Counted from the stretch's first letter, positions 7,468 to 16,926 are shown. The stretch: DNA of 48,784 bases from Nodosilinea sp. PGN35 (GCF_029109325.1 NZ_JAQKQJ010000004.1:1-48784), one strand, 5' to 3'. A program made the numbers and translations. The notes: generated by a model from the sequence alone, not told the origin.

Positions 7468-10400
7468 ATGGATTTCGAGGAGATTGCTGTACACATCAAC
7501 CAGGTTGCTGTGGAGCGCAAGGGGCGACCGCTGAAGGATGTGGAGCGTCTGGTGCTGAAGGGGTCGTGGGAGAACAAGACCTACTCGGCGATGGCAACCC
7601 CCGCCGCTGGCTACACCGAAGACTATCTCAAAAAAGATGTCGGCCCCAAGCTCTGGCAGATGCTCACCGAGCTGGTGGATGCCGATCTCCAGGGCGTACG
7701 GGTGACGAAGCGCAATATTCAAAACGTGCTGCAAACCTGGATGGTGCAGGGGTTGGCGGCGGCTGAGCCCGCTATGGCGGGGGCGATCGCAGCGGCACCG
7801 CCCCCGCCCCCCGTCGCCCCCGCCCTGGTGGTGCGCGAGTCGCCCCGCCTAGACCTGGCCGACTGTGCGGGTCGTCAGGCCGAACTGGCCACGCTGAGCC
7901 AGTGGATTTTGGAGGAACGCTGCCGCACGGTGGTGCTGTGGGGGCTACCGGGGGTGGGAAAGACCACGGTGGCGGCGGCGATCGCCGCCGCCGTGGCCCC
8001 CCAGGTAGAGCAGTGCGGCTACCTGGCGCTGACCGCCGAGGCGACAGAGCGAGATATTTTGGGGGCGATCGCCCGCTGGCTCGATCCGCAGGCGGCGATC
8101 GCCGCTCCCCTGGCGCTGGTCAACTGGATTTTTGATCAGCTCGAGCAGCGCCGCGTTCTGCTGATTGTTGACGGGCTAGAGCAGTGCTTTGCCCCCCAGC
8201 AGTTGGCGGGCAGCTACCGGGCCAGCACCAGCGCTTTGCAGCATTTCTTTCATCGGGGGGCCGAGCACCACCACCAGAGCTGTCTGATCTGGGTGAGCCG
8301 CGAGAGGCCCGCCGATTTTTCCCAAGTGCAGGGGCCGCGGGTGCGCGACTGCGCCCTGGGCGATCTCACCGTCGCCGCCGCCCGGGCCCTGCTTCAGGCC
8401 CCGACCCCGCCCGACCCCACCGACGACTGGGCAGCGCTGCTCGACCGCTACGGCAGTCACCCGCTGGTGCTGCGGGGGGTGGGGGCAACCCTGCGCGAGG
8501 TCTACCAGGGCCAGCCCCGGGGGTTGCTCCTGTCCGCCAAGGGGGCTGTGCCCGTGGTCGTGCACCGCACCTTTACCCAGGCCCTGGAGCGCCTGACGCC
8601 TGAAGAATGGGCGCTGCTCTACCGGCTGGCCCTGGCCCAGGAGCCGGTGGCCCTCGACGACCTCAGCGGCGCTATGCAGCCGCCCAGCACCGACGCTGGT
8701 GTGCAGTCGGTGCTGGGGCGCGGCTGGGTTCAGACCCAGGCCACCGAGGGGCGCGCTCTGGTGCTGAGCCTGAGCCCCGTGGTGGAGACCCTGGTGCTAG
8801 AGCGCCTGCTGGGGGCGCTCACCGCTGAGCTTGAGGCCGAGGCCTTTGACTGGCTTCAGCGGTTGCCCCTGGTCACCATGACCGCTCGGGAAGTCGTGCA
8901 GGAGCGCCAGCGGGAAGCCATGCTGCTGCCGCTCACGGAGTTTCTCCGGCAGCAGCACCCCATCGACGAGGCGCTGGCGGCTAAGGGCGATCGCCTGCTC
9001 AAGGCGCTCCAGCCCCTCGCGGGCCAGCCGGGCTACGGAGCCGGCAACGTGATCCATCTCTGCCAGCACCTGGGCCTGGGCATCAGCGGCGTCGATTTTT
9101 CCCATCTGGCGATCTGGCAGGGCGATCTGCGCCGGGTGAGCGTGCAGGGAGCCAGCTTTAGCCAGGCCCAGTTTAGCGACACCACCTTTGCCACCGCCCT
9201 GGGGCGCGACCCGGTTGCGGCCTTCAGTCCGATGGGCGGAGCGTCGCCCGCAGACAACGCCCGCCACCTGGCCACGGGCGACCACGAGGGCCGCCTGCTG
9301 CTGTGGGATCTCAAGCGGGGCAAGCTGGTGTGGATGTTCGATGAGGGCCAGAGCATTCGATCGCTGGCCTTTAGCCCCCAGGGCGACCTGCTGGCAGTAG
9401 GTACCGAAACCGGACAGATCTGGCTGTGGCCGGTAGGGGCCACCTACCAGACCGACATTTTGGAAGATCACCGGGCCCCGGTGCGGGCCCTGGCCTTCAG
9501 CCCCGACGGCAGCCAGCTGGCCTCGGGCGACGACAGCGGGCGGCTGTGCCTGTGGGAAGTGGCCTCGGGCTTTGGGCAGGGCTGTCTGGCGGGCCACGCT
9601 GGAGCCATTCACAGCCTGGCCTACAGCGCCTCGGGCGAGCATCTGGTGAGCGGCGGCGACGACCAGCGAGCCTGTCTCTGGAACGTGGGCGATCGCACCC
9701 TGCTGAAAGATCTCCAGGCGCGATCGACCGCCGCAATTCGCACCGTCGGTTTTTTGCCCGACCCCGCCGACCCCAGCTGTCAACCCATCCCCTTCGCAGC
9801 GGGCTACGACGACCACTGCCTGACAATTTGGAATTTAGCCACCGGTCTGCCCTGCTGGATTTTGCCCGCCGATGTCCAGGCTCTGCCCGCCCTGGCCCTC
9901 AGCCCCAACGGTCGCTACCTGGTATGCAGCGGCCAAGACTTTACCGTCACCGTGTGGGATATTCCCCATCGCCGCCTCTGCTACGCCCTGCCGTCCCTGG
10001 GAGCCCCGGTGTGGACCCTGGCCTTTAGCGCCGACAGCCGCTACTTTGTCACCGGCAGCAACTACACCATCAAGCTCTGGAGCGCCAAACGCGGCCAGTG
10101 CTGGCGCAGCTTTCTCAGCCAGGCCCACCCGGTGCGGGCCCTGGCCTTTAGCGCCGACCCCGACAGCGGCACCATTCTCACCGGCCACGACGACACTCAC
10201 CTGCGGCTGTGGCAGCTCACTAGCCAGAGCCCCTACGCCACAGGCCCCCGTGCCCTGGCAGGCCACAGCGGCTCGGTGCGCACCGTAGCCCTCAGTGCCG
10301 ATGGCCAGTGGGTAGCCAGCAGCGCCGACGACCAGACCCTCAGGCTGTGGTCTACCGCCACCGGGCAGAGCCAGTGGGTGGGGGCAACCCCGACCCCGGC

Positions 10401-11175
10401 CACCCTGCTGCGCTTTAGTCCCGATGGCCGCTGGCTGGCCAGTGCCACCCCCGGCGGCATCGCCCTGTGGGATGTCGCCACCGGCAGCGTCGCGGCAGAC
10501 TTAGACAACGCCCCCGACAGCCCCTCAGCGCTGCTGTTTGCCCCCAACGGCGAGTGGATTGTGGTGGGAGCCAGGGATGGCACCATCGGCCTCTGGCCCT
10601 GGCAGCAGCGGCTCCCGAGCGCTGAGCACCGCGTGCTGAGAGGTCATCAGGGTCAGGTGCACAGCCTGGCGATCGAGGGCGGCCTGCTGGCCAGTGCCAG
10701 CCACGATGGCACCGTGCGCTGGTGGCCTCTGAATGCGGCCAGTGCCAAAACGGCCCCTCGTGCCAAGCCAATTTCCATGGCTGAATCGACCGGCCAGCCC
10801 TCCCTAGGTCAGTGGCGGCACCCGGCTGAGCACTGGCTGCAAGGGGTTGCCCTAGGCCCCGGCGAGGAAATTCTCGCGTTCACCAGCCAGGGCGCTCAGG
10901 TGGAGGTGTGGGATGTGGGCGCTAACCACTGTCGCTATACCCTCAAAGGCCACAGTCAGGATATTTGGCAGGTGGCAATCAGCCCCAGCCGCACCCACCT
11001 GATTACCGCTAGCCAGGACGACGAAATCCGCGTGTGGGATCTGGCCTCTGGTCTGTGTCAGCAGACTTTGCGCCCCGATCGCCCCTACGAAGGCGTCAAC
11101 ATTCGGGGGGCCACGGGGCTGTCTGACACCGAGGAGCGCATGCTGAAGTCCCTGGGGGCGATCGTCAGCTATTGA
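7468..11175 (+). CDS. HTH-STAND NTPase with fourteen WD40 repeats
   Basis: A 1235-residue multidomain signalling protein. Residues 1-90 are a helical HTH-like domain of the type found at the N-terminus of vWA-MoxR-associated (VMAP) and related cyanobacterial STAND proteins (LKGSWENKTYSAMA, YLKKDVGPKLWQ). An NB-ARC/NACHT-type NTPase follows, with Walker A GLPGVGKTT near residues 158-166 and Walker B RVLLIVDGLEQ near 229-239. A pentapeptide-like bridge (IWQGDLRRVSVQGASFSQA) lies near 547-566. From about residue 585 to the end there are fourteen WD units ending in LWD-like motifs, enough for two seven-bladed propellers. The family senses a ligand through the repeats and oligomerises; many members belong to conflict or defence systems. 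ATG 7468 is preferred over TTG 7462. No separate effector domain is visible. Confidence 0.85.
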   Translation: MDFEEIAVHINQVAVERKGRPLKDVERLVLKGSWENKTYSAMATPAAGYTEDYLKKDVGPKLWQMLTELVDADLQGVRVTKRNIQNVLQTWMVQGLAAAEPAMAGAIAAAPPPPPVAPALVVRESPRLDLADCAGRQAELATLSQWILEERCRTVVLWGLPGVGKTTVAAAIAAAVAPQVEQCGYLALTAEATERDILGAIARWLDPQAAIAAPLALVNWIFDQLEQRRVLLIVDGLEQCFAPQQLAGSYRASTSALQHFFHRGAEHHHQSCLIWVSRERPADFSQVQGPRVRDCALGDLTVAAARALLQAPTPPDPTDDWAALLDRYGSHPLVLRGVGATLREVYQGQPRGLLLSAKGAVPVVVHRTFTQALERLTPEEWALLYRLALAQEPVALDDLSGAMQPPSTDAGVQSVLGRGWVQTQATEGRALVLSLSPVVETLVLERLLGALTAELEAEAFDWLQRLPLVTMTAREVVQERQREAMLLPLTEFLRQQHPIDEALAAKGDRLLKALQPLAGQPGYGAGNVIHLCQHLGLGISGVDFSHLAIWQGDLRRVSVQGASFSQAQFSDTTFATALGRDPVAAFSPMGGASPADNARHLATGDHEGRLLLWDLKRGKLVWMFDEGQSIRSLAFSPQGDLLAVGTETGQIWLWPVGATYQTDILEDHRAPVRALAFSPDGSQLASGDDSGRLCLWEVASGFGQGCLAGHAGAIHSLAYSASGEHLVSGGDDQRACLWNVGDRTLLKDLQARSTAAIRTVGFLPDPADPSCQPIPFAAGYDDHCLTIWNLATGLPCWILPADVQALPALALSPNGRYLVCSGQDFTVTVWDIPHRRLCYALPSLGAPVWTLAFSADSRYFVTGSNYTIKLWSAKRGQCWRSFLSQAHPVRALAFSADPDSGTILTGHDDTHLRLWQLTSQSPYATGPRALAGHSGSVRTVALSADGQWVASSADDQTLRLWSTATGQSQWVGATPTPATLLRFSPDGRWLASATPGGIALWDVATGSVAADLDNAPDSPSALLFAPNGEWIVVGARDGTIGLWPWQQRLPSAEHRVLRGHQGQVHSLAIEGGLLASASHDGTVRWWPLNAASAKTAPRAKPISMAESTGQPSLGQWRHPAEHWLQGVALGPGEEILAFTSQGAQVEVWDVGANHCRYTLKGHSQDIWQVAISPSRTHLITASQDDEIRVWDLASGLCQQTLRPDRPYEGVNIRGATGLSDTEERMLKSLGAIVSY

Positions 11176-11274
11176 CCAATTTTTTCTGTTGGGCGGGGAA
11201 TGCTTTTTGAAGTAAGCACTGTCGCTGCCTCTGGCTGCTTTTAACAGGTCAGGCAGCAGAGCCTATCGGATAGA

Positions 11275-11706
11275 ATGGAACCGATCAAACGTCAAGTTTG
11301 GCTTAATTTTTTGACCCTACTGCCAGCCACCACGCTGACAGTTCTGACCATTGCTGTGGCATTTCTGCGGTTTTATGACGAACAAGACTTCGGATTCCTC
11401 GAACTCGTCGGCCAGCCCAGAATCTGGAGCAACCGACTCACTGTGGCAGCCCTCTTGGCTGCATTGGTTAATTTCGGCGTTGAGTGGAACCGTCGAAACC
11501 GAGAAACAAACCGCCTGGCTGAAGAAGCACAATGAAGAGCTGAGGAAGAGCGGCAAGGAATCGAGGAGCGAGAACGAGCGGCTCGCAGAGCTGCTGTCCA
11601 AAATCGATGGATCGTTCTCCAAACACGGCATCAACTTGCCCCTAGCGAAGAAACCGAAGCAGCCCTAGAAGACTTTCTCCTGTTTGTGCAGGAGTATGGC
11701 GATTAG
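11275..11706 (+). pseudogene. Membrane/coiled-coil protein gene interrupted by in-frame TGA
   Basis: ATG 11275 opens a frame with two hydrophobic segments (FLTLLPATTLTVLTIAVAFL and LTVAALLAALVNFGV), then a charged helix ending EEAQ before TGA at 11533-11535. The same frame continues without another stop for 56 codons to TAG 11704-11706. It encodes RAEEERQGIEERERAARRAA, which simply extends the coiled coil, and ends in LEDFLLFVQEYGD. The continuity across the TGA is strong evidence for one ancestral 143-codon gene, probably CGA (Arg) mutated to TGA. If the stop is real the product is a truncated 86-residue membrane protein. Readthrough or sequencing error are alternatives. It lies 99 bases after the STAND gene, on the same strand. 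Confidence 0.7.
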
Positions 11707-11773
11707 ATCTAAGTAGGATGGTAAAGCTGTGCTGGATGGCCAGCCGCTGACCAGAGACTAATTTTCCTGTTCT

Positions 11774-13927
11774 ATGACGACTATCGCCAATACCATCGCC
11801 GCCGAGCTAGACATTCGCCCTGCCCAGGTGGAGGCTACCTTAGAGCTGTTTGCCGAGGGATCGACGGTGCCCTTTGTGGCCCGCTACCGCAAGGAGCGCA
11901 CGGGCGACCTGGATGAGGTACAGCTCAGGCAGATTGCCGAACGCCACCAGTACCTGACGGAGCTGGAGGAGCGGCGGCAGACGGTGCTGGGCGAGATTGA
12001 GAGCCAGGGCAAGCTCACCGAGGCGCTCAGGGCCGCCATTCTGGCCTGCCAGCAAAAGACGGAGTTAGAAGATCTCTACCTGCCCTACCGGCCCAAGCGC
12101 CGCACCCGCGCCACCATGGCTAAAGAAAAGGGGCTAGAGCCCCTGGCCCAGCGCATTGAGGAGCTGAATCAGACCGGGAAAAAGGCGGTGCTGCGGCAGG
12201 AGGCTCAGGGGTTTGTGAACCCAGACCAGGGGGTGCAGTCCATTGATGAAGCGCTCCAGGGGGCGGCGGATATTTTGGCGGAGCAGGTGGCGGAGCGGGC
12301 GGCGCTGCGGCGCTACGTCAGAGATCAGCTGCTCAAGCAGGGGCAGATCACCGCCAGCATCAAAAAAGGCCACCCCGAGGGCAGCACCAAGTACGAGATG
12401 TACCGGGCCTACCAGGCCCCGGTGCGCTCGATTGCTTCCCACAACCTGCTGGCGATTTTGCGGGGCGATCGCGAGGGCATTCTCAAAGCGGGCCTAGAGG
12501 TCGAGGCCGACCCTGTGCTGCAAACCCTCGAAAAGCGGGTGGTGAAAACCCCCGTGCCCGAGGTGCGCCAGTTCTACCGGGGGGTGATTCAAGATGCCTA
12601 CAGTCGGCTGATGAAGCCCTCGCTGACCAGCGAAGTGATGGCCGAGAAAAAGGCCTGGGCCGACGAGGTGTCGATTCAAAACTTTGAAGCCAACCTCAAA
12701 AACCTGCTGCTGTCGCCCCCGGCGGGCATGAAGCCCACCCTGGGGGTAGACCCCGGCTTTCGCACCGGCTGTAAGGTGGCGGCGGTGGACGCGACCGGCA
12801 AGTTTTTGGAGTACCAGGCGGTGTTTCCCCACCAGTCGGCGCGGCAGCGGCAGCAGGCGGCGGATGCCCTGGCGGGGATGATTCGCAAACACCACATCGA
12901 GCTGGTTGCCATCGGCAACGGCACCGCCAGCCGCGAGACCGACGCCTTTGTAGGGGAAGTCCTGAAAACCCTGACGAATCCGCCGGTAAAGGTGCTGGTG
13001 AATGAGTCGGGGGCCTCGATCTATTCCGCCAGCGCGGTGGCGGCGGCAGAATTCCCCGATTTGGATGTGACGGTGCGGGGGGCGATCAGCATTGCCCGGC
13101 GGCTGCAAGACCCCCTGGCGGAGCTGGTCAAGATCGACCCCAAATCCATCGGCGTCGGCCAGTACCAGCACGATGTCGATCAAAAGCGGCTGAAGCAAAA
13201 GCTGGATGAGACCATCGAGAGCTGCGTCAACTACGTCGGGGTCGATCTGAACATGGCCTCCCGCCAGCTGCTCACCTACGTGTCGGGGCTGACCCCGGCG
13301 GTGGCCAACAACATTGTCGAGTTTCGCGATGCCAACGGGGCGTTTCAGTCGCGCAAAGAATTGCTCAAGGTGAAAAAGCTGGGGCCGAAAGCCTTTGAGC
13401 AGGCGGCGGGGTTTCTGCGGATTCGCAACGGCACCAACCCCCTCGACAATACGGCGGTGCACCCCGAGAGCTACGGGATTGTCGATGCGATCGCCGCCGA
13501 TCTCGCCCTGCCCCTGGCGCAAATTCCCAAGGCCGCCGATCGCCTCCAGCGCCTCGACATCAAAAAATACACCACCGCCGAGGCCGGAGAACTCACCCTG
13601 CGCGATATTCTCACCGAGCTGGAGAAGCCCGGTCGCGACCCCCGTGAGCAGTTCGCCTACGCCCGCTTTCAGGACGGCATCAACGAAATTACCGACCTGA
13701 AGCCGGGCATGACCCTGGAGGGGGTGGTTACCAACGTCACCAACTTTGGCGCGTTTGTCGATGTCGGGGTGCACCAGGACGGGCTGGTGCATATTTCCCA
13801 GATGGCCGATCGCTTTGTCAGCGACCCCAACGAGATTGTCAAAGTGGGCCAGGTGGTGACGGTGCGGGTGATGGAGGTGGATGTGAAGCTCAAGCGCATC
13901 GCTTTGTCGATGCGGGCCGCCCCCTAA
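11774..13927 (+). CDS. tex: Tex-family RNA-binding transcription accessory protein
   Basis: A 717-residue Tex protein, a conserved cytoplasmic nucleic-acid-binding factor implicated in transcription and RNA handling. The order is as expected: helical N-terminal region with PFVARYRKERTGDLDEVQLR, central YqgF/RNase H-like domain beginning near TLGVDPGFRTGCKVAAVD (about residue 317), helix-hairpin-helix region around LTPAVANNIVEFRDANGAF, and a C-terminal S1 domain (GMTLEGVVTNVTNFGAFVDV, then DGLVHISQMA). Length and domains are complete. It is unlikely to be functionally tied to its neighbours. Confidence 0.95.
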   Translation: MTTIANTIAAELDIRPAQVEATLELFAEGSTVPFVARYRKERTGDLDEVQLRQIAERHQYLTELEERRQTVLGEIESQGKLTEALRAAILACQQKTELEDLYLPYRPKRRTRATMAKEKGLEPLAQRIEELNQTGKKAVLRQEAQGFVNPDQGVQSIDEALQGAADILAEQVAERAALRRYVRDQLLKQGQITASIKKGHPEGSTKYEMYRAYQAPVRSIASHNLLAILRGDREGILKAGLEVEADPVLQTLEKRVVKTPVPEVRQFYRGVIQDAYSRLMKPSLTSEVMAEKKAWADEVSIQNFEANLKNLLLSPPAGMKPTLGVDPGFRTGCKVAAVDATGKFLEYQAVFPHQSARQRQQAADALAGMIRKHHIELVAIGNGTASRETDAFVGEVLKTLTNPPVKVLVNESGASIYSASAVAAAEFPDLDVTVRGAISIARRLQDPLAELVKIDPKSIGVGQYQHDVDQKRLKQKLDETIESCVNYVGVDLNMASRQLLTYVSGLTPAVANNIVEFRDANGAFQSRKELLKVKKLGPKAFEQAAGFLRIRNGTNPLDNTAVHPESYGIVDAIAADLALPLAQIPKAADRLQRLDIKKYTTAEAGELTLRDILTELEKPGRDPREQFAYARFQDGINEITDLKPGMTLEGVVTNVTNFGAFVDVGVHQDGLVHISQMADRFVSDPNEIVKVGQVVTVRVMEVDVKLKRIALSMRAAP

Positions 13928-13939
13928 AGCTGGAGAAAA

Positions 13940-14021
13940 GTAGGGGCAACGTTGATTCCCTTCGGGCGATCCCCTAAGGTGAGCAAGGGCACCCCGCCCC
14001 CGGAGCCACGATCGCCCCTAC
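13940..14021. repeat. GTAGGGGC...GCCCCTAC inverted-repeat element
   Basis: GTAGGGGC (13940-13947) and its exact complement GCCCCTAC (14014-14021) bound an 82-base C-rich unit that fills the spacer between tex and the phosphatase gene and ends one base before its ATG. It belongs to the GTAGG-ended palindrome class seen elsewhere in the window. Confidence 0.5.
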
Positions 14022-14022
14022 T

Positions 14023-14517
14023 ATGACCAAGCAGCTAATTCTCTTTCGCCACGGCAAATCTGACTGGAATGCGGGTAACGGGCGCGATCGCGATCGCCCC
14101 CTGGCCGAGCGCGGCATTGTCGCCGCCAAAACCATGGGCAAGCTGCTGGCGGCGGCGGGTAGAGTGCCCGATTTGGCCATTACCTCCTCGGCGGTGCGAG
14201 CCCGCACCACGCTGGAAATTGCCATAGAGGCTGGCCAGTGGCCCTGCCCCACGCGCGTCACCGACGACCTCTACGAAGCCGCCATCGATCAGGTGCTAGA
14301 GGTAGTGCACGCGGTGCCAGCCCACCACCGCTCGCTCATGCTGGTGGGTCATCAGCCCACCTGGTCTGACGCGGCTTCATTTTTTTTGGGCGGCGGTACC
14401 GTGGCCATGCCCACGGCGGCCATGGTCTGCCTTGAGTTTGAAGTCGTCACCTGGTCTCAGATTGACTACGGTCGAGGCACCCTGCTGTGGCTGCTGCCGC
14501 CTCGGCTCTTCACCTAG
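14023..14517 (+). CDS. SixA-like histidine phosphatase
   Basis: A 164-residue member of the histidine phosphatase (phosphoglycerate mutase-like) superfamily, close in size and motif order to SixA, which dephosphorylates histidine phosphotransfer proteins. It has LILFRHGKSDWN with the catalytic RHG at residues 9-11, the TSSAVRARTT segment (second Arg) and the LVGHQPTW segment with the second catalytic His. Cytosolic, no signal peptide. The 3' end overlaps the convergent gene by 8 bases. A role in two-component signalling is inferred from the family, not shown here. Confidence 0.82.
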   Translation: MTKQLILFRHGKSDWNAGNGRDRDRPLAERGIVAAKTMGKLLAAAGRVPDLAITSSAVRARTTLEIAIEAGQWPCPTRVTDDLYEAAIDQVLEVVHAVPAHHRSLMLVGHQPTWSDAASFFLGGGTVAMPTAAMVCLEFEVVTWSQIDYGRGTLLWLLPPRLFT

Positions 14518-15304
14518 GGCGCACCCTGGCGGCGACGGTCGCCCTCTGCTGCTGGGGGGCGATCGCAGCCTGCGAACCCTGTCCATAGACCTTCAGGTTT
14601 TCCCCTTCGATGATCACCACCCCGGCGGCGGTTTGAACATAGACCTTGCCGTCTAGGGCGTAGACCACTGGGGCCAAGGTGGGGTCTACAACCGCCTGGG
14701 AGCCGGGGTGAGCGGCAACCGGGGCAGGCGGGGACGCAGGCGGTGCCCAAAAACAGGTTTTGTCGGCCTCCTCACAGCGGTCTTTTTCGAGCCACACCAT
14801 CATGTCATCGCCGTGGTGAATGGTCTCGCCGCGCAGGGTCTCGACGTAGAGCGTGCCGCTGTTGATGGCAATGTCGCGCACCGGGTACCACTGCTTCTGC
14901 ACCAGCACAAACAGATCGAGCTGGAGGTGGCGATCGCTGAGGCGACTGGCGTGGGTCCACCACTGCTTCCACAGCTGGCGGGCCTGGCCGTAGAGAATGT
15001 GATAGCCCTCGGGAATGGGATAGTGGGCGTAGCACAGCACCTGGCTGTCTAGCCCCTGCCCAACGGGCACAAAATGATGGTCGATGAGAATCTGGTGCAG
15101 CACGTCGGTGTAGTCGGTGTTGCGCCGCACCTCAATGCGGGGCGGTAGAGCCGCGTCAAAGGCGGTGGCCAGCAGCGATCCTTTCCGGCCCAAGAGCTGC
15201 CGCAGATTGTTGGCCGGCTGTACGCGAAGGGACTGGTTCGCTTCTAGGGTGGCATCCCCCGAAACAAACCACTGCAAGAGGGTTAAGTCGTCTAGTGAGG
15301 TCAT
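14510..15304 (-). CDS. Conserved hypothetical protein
   Basis: About 264 residues from ATG 15304 (MTSLDDLTLLQWFVSGD); a GTG at 15340 would add 12 residues. The protein is soluble and rich in aromatic residues. It has a segment LWKQWWTHASRL and a cysteine pair near the Ala/Pro-rich hinge (EEADKTCFWAPP). A C-terminal tail repeats short beta-like strands (VYALDGKVYVQTAAG, VVIIEGENLKVYG). I do not recognise a named family. It is convergent and overlaps the SixA-like gene by 8 bases. Confidence 0.6.
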   Translation of the reverse strand: MTSLDDLTLLQWFVSGDATLEANQSLRVQPANNLRQLLGRKGSLLATAFDAALPPRIEVRRNTDYTDVLHQILIDHHFVPVGQGLDSQVLCYAHYPIPEGYHILYGQARQLWKQWWTHASRLSDRHLQLDLFVLVQKQWYPVRDIAINSGTLYVETLRGETIHHGDDMMVWLEKDRCEEADKTCFWAPPASPPAPVAAHPGSQAVVDPTLAPVVYALDGKVYVQTAAGVVIIEGENLKVYGQGSQAAIAPQQQRATVAARVRPR

Positions 15305-15670
15305 TTCAGGAACGGTCGCAAGGGTGACGAAGGCCAGCACCCCACGGGTCGTTCTAGATCGCGACGGTCAATAACCCGCCCGCAGAGCCAGGGCGTAGAC
15401 AATAGGCCTTCGCAAGCCAGGTACCCCGTGGGGTAGGGCAATTGAGCAAGCGATTCTGGGTCGTAGCCGGTCAGGGGGTGTCAAGGGCAACCCATCCAAC
15501 ATCAGATTCCTATGCTCTCTACCTTTTACGGGGCGCAGGCTTTGCATCCGGGCGTTCGGCGAAGGGTTTAACAATATTTACAGATTTGCCCCCGACCGCG
15601 CTGCCCGGCGCTAGAGAGGAACCACCGTCCCCAGGGGAGCCCGGTATAGTGAAAGAAACCCTGAAATGCC
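15305..15670. other. Spacer with no gene recognised
   Basis: About 366 bases between divergent genes. It must carry both promoters. A TATAGT at 15645-15650 could serve as a -10 element for the hydrolase gene, but no clear -35 box is seen. No convincing small gene or RNA is visible. Confidence 0.4.
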
Positions 15671-16525
15671 ATGGTCACCACAGTAAGTCAAGAGCACGGG
15701 TTTCTTCAGACCAACGGGCTGCACCTGCACTACGTCCGCCAGGGCCAGGGCCCGCTAATGCTGTTTTTGCACGGATTTCCAGAATTTTGGTACTCCTGGC
15801 GGCACCAGCTCGACTATTTTGCCGACCGCTATACCTGTGTTGCCCTAGATCTGCGCGGCTACAACGACAGCGACAAGCCCATCGGCGTTGAGGCCTACCG
15901 CCTGGAGGTCTTGGTGGCGGATGTGCGGGGGGCGATCGCCGCCCTGGGCTACGACCGAGCGGTGCTGGTGGGGCACGACTGGGGAGGGGCGATCGCCTGG
16001 GCCTTTGCCTACGCCCACCCCGAGCAGCTAGAGTCCCTCATTATCATGAATATGCCCCACCCGGCCAGGTTTGCCGAGGGGCTGCGCACGCCCCAGCAGC
16101 TGTTGCGCAGCTGGTATATTGCCGCCTTTCAGCTGCCCCTGCTGCCCGAACTGCTGCTGCAGGCGGGTGACTACTGGCTGATTGGGCAAGCCTTGCAGGG
16201 TATGGCGATCGACAAAACCACCTTCAGCGCCGCCGATCTGCGCGCCTACAAGACCGCCGCCGCCAAACCCGGTGCCCTCACCGCCATGGTCAACTACTAC
16301 CGCGCCGTCGGTCTGGGCGACCAGCCGCAGACCTGGGGCCTGCTCGACGTGCCCACCCTGCTGATCTGGGGCGAGGAAGATGCCGCCCTGGGTAAAGAAC
16401 TCTCCCTCGGCACCGCAGACTACGTGCGCCACCTGCGGCTGCGCTACATTCCCCAGTGCAGCCACTGGGTGCAGCAGGAGCAACCCCACCAGGTCAACGC
16501 CCTGATGGATGAATGGCTGCGCTAG
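15671..16525 (+). CDS. Alpha/beta hydrolase, epoxide-hydrolase-like
   Basis: A 284-residue alpha/beta hydrolase. The oxyanion region HGFPEFWYSWR begins at His34, and the nucleophile elbow VGHDWGGA carries Asp103 rather than Ser. This is the arrangement of epoxide hydrolases, haloalkane dehalogenases and fluoroacetate dehalogenases. A cap-domain NYYRA motif (Tyr210) matches the epoxide-opening tyrosine. The acid lies in LIWGEEDAAL (235-237) and the base is His265 in PQCSHWVQ. These point to a soluble epoxide hydrolase; the substrate cannot be read from the sequence. The 3' end overlaps the convergent MGMT-like gene by 4 bases. Confidence 0.85.
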   Translation: MVTTVSQEHGFLQTNGLHLHYVRQGQGPLMLFLHGFPEFWYSWRHQLDYFADRYTCVALDLRGYNDSDKPIGVEAYRLEVLVADVRGAIAALGYDRAVLVGHDWGGAIAWAFAYAHPEQLESLIIMNMPHPARFAEGLRTPQQLLRSWYIAAFQLPLLPELLLQAGDYWLIGQALQGMAIDKTTFSAADLRAYKTAAAKPGALTAMVNYYRAVGLGDQPQTWGLLDVPTLLIWGEEDAALGKELSLGTADYVRHLRLRYIPQCSHWVQQEQPHQVNALMDEWLR

Positions 16526-16926
16526 GCCCCCTCTTGCCCACGCATGTCTTCAATAAACGCTGAGCCGCAGGCCAGCTTTTTGGCAAGGGTTGAGTCAGGC
16601 TCGATCGCCCGCCAAAAGGGCGTCACCTGGCTGAGATCTGCTCCCGCCTGAATGTCTTCCCAAGCCGCTTCTGCAACGATGCGGGCACAGGTAGAGGTAG
16701 ACAGGGGGCAAGCCACATCACTGCTGTGGGCTTTAGCTATAGATTCCCGCAGGTCTTTAAAGGCAATTTGCTGGCCTGTAGGGATGGTTTCTATAAATGC
16801 TTTGACCAACTGTGGGGTGGGCATCAGCAGAGTGCCGCCCGCTGGTGCCCCCGCCATGGGCTTCTCAAGCACCTTCACTTTGGGCTCTTTTTGCTCTTCA
16901 AGTTTTTGTTTCCAAGTTTTGGCCAT
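16522..16926 (-). CDS. MGMT-like DNA-binding-domain family protein
   Basis: 134 residues from ATG 16926 (MAKTWKQKLEEQ). The layout (WKQKL start, PTPQLVKAFIETIPTGQ, then ACPLSTSTCARIVAEAA and a TPFWRAI end) resembles bacterial proteins annotated as MGMT family, whose core is the O6-alkylguanine transferase winged-helix fold. The alkyl-acceptor PCHR motif is absent, so it is not expected to transfer alkyl groups; Cys residues in ACP and TC have unknown roles. A longer in-frame start at 16995 is unlikely because it would read through the palindromic site at 16961-16977. Confidence 0.6.
   Translation of the reverse strand: MAKTWKQKLEEQKEPKVKVLEKPMAGAPAGGTLLMPTPQLVKAFIETIPTGQQIAFKDLRESIAKAHSSDVACPLSTSTCARIVAEAAWEDIQAGADLSQVTPFWRAIEPDSTLAKKLACGSAFIEDMRGQEGA

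Noticed and set aside
8797..9816. Long minus-strand open frame opposite the STAND-WD40 gene
   Set aside because: Mirror of the WD40 coding strand; composition and absence of motifs show it is not a gene.
11351..11668. Alternative plus-strand frame overlapping the interrupted membrane gene
   Set aside because: The other frame has coherent hydrophobic and coiled-coil segments continuous across the TGA; this one is Ser/Lys-rich with no pattern and begins inside the first.
12494..13792. Long minus-strand open frame opposite tex
   Set aside because: It is a shadow of GC-rich codon use in tex, has low-complexity Gly/His/Arg composition and no recognisable domain.
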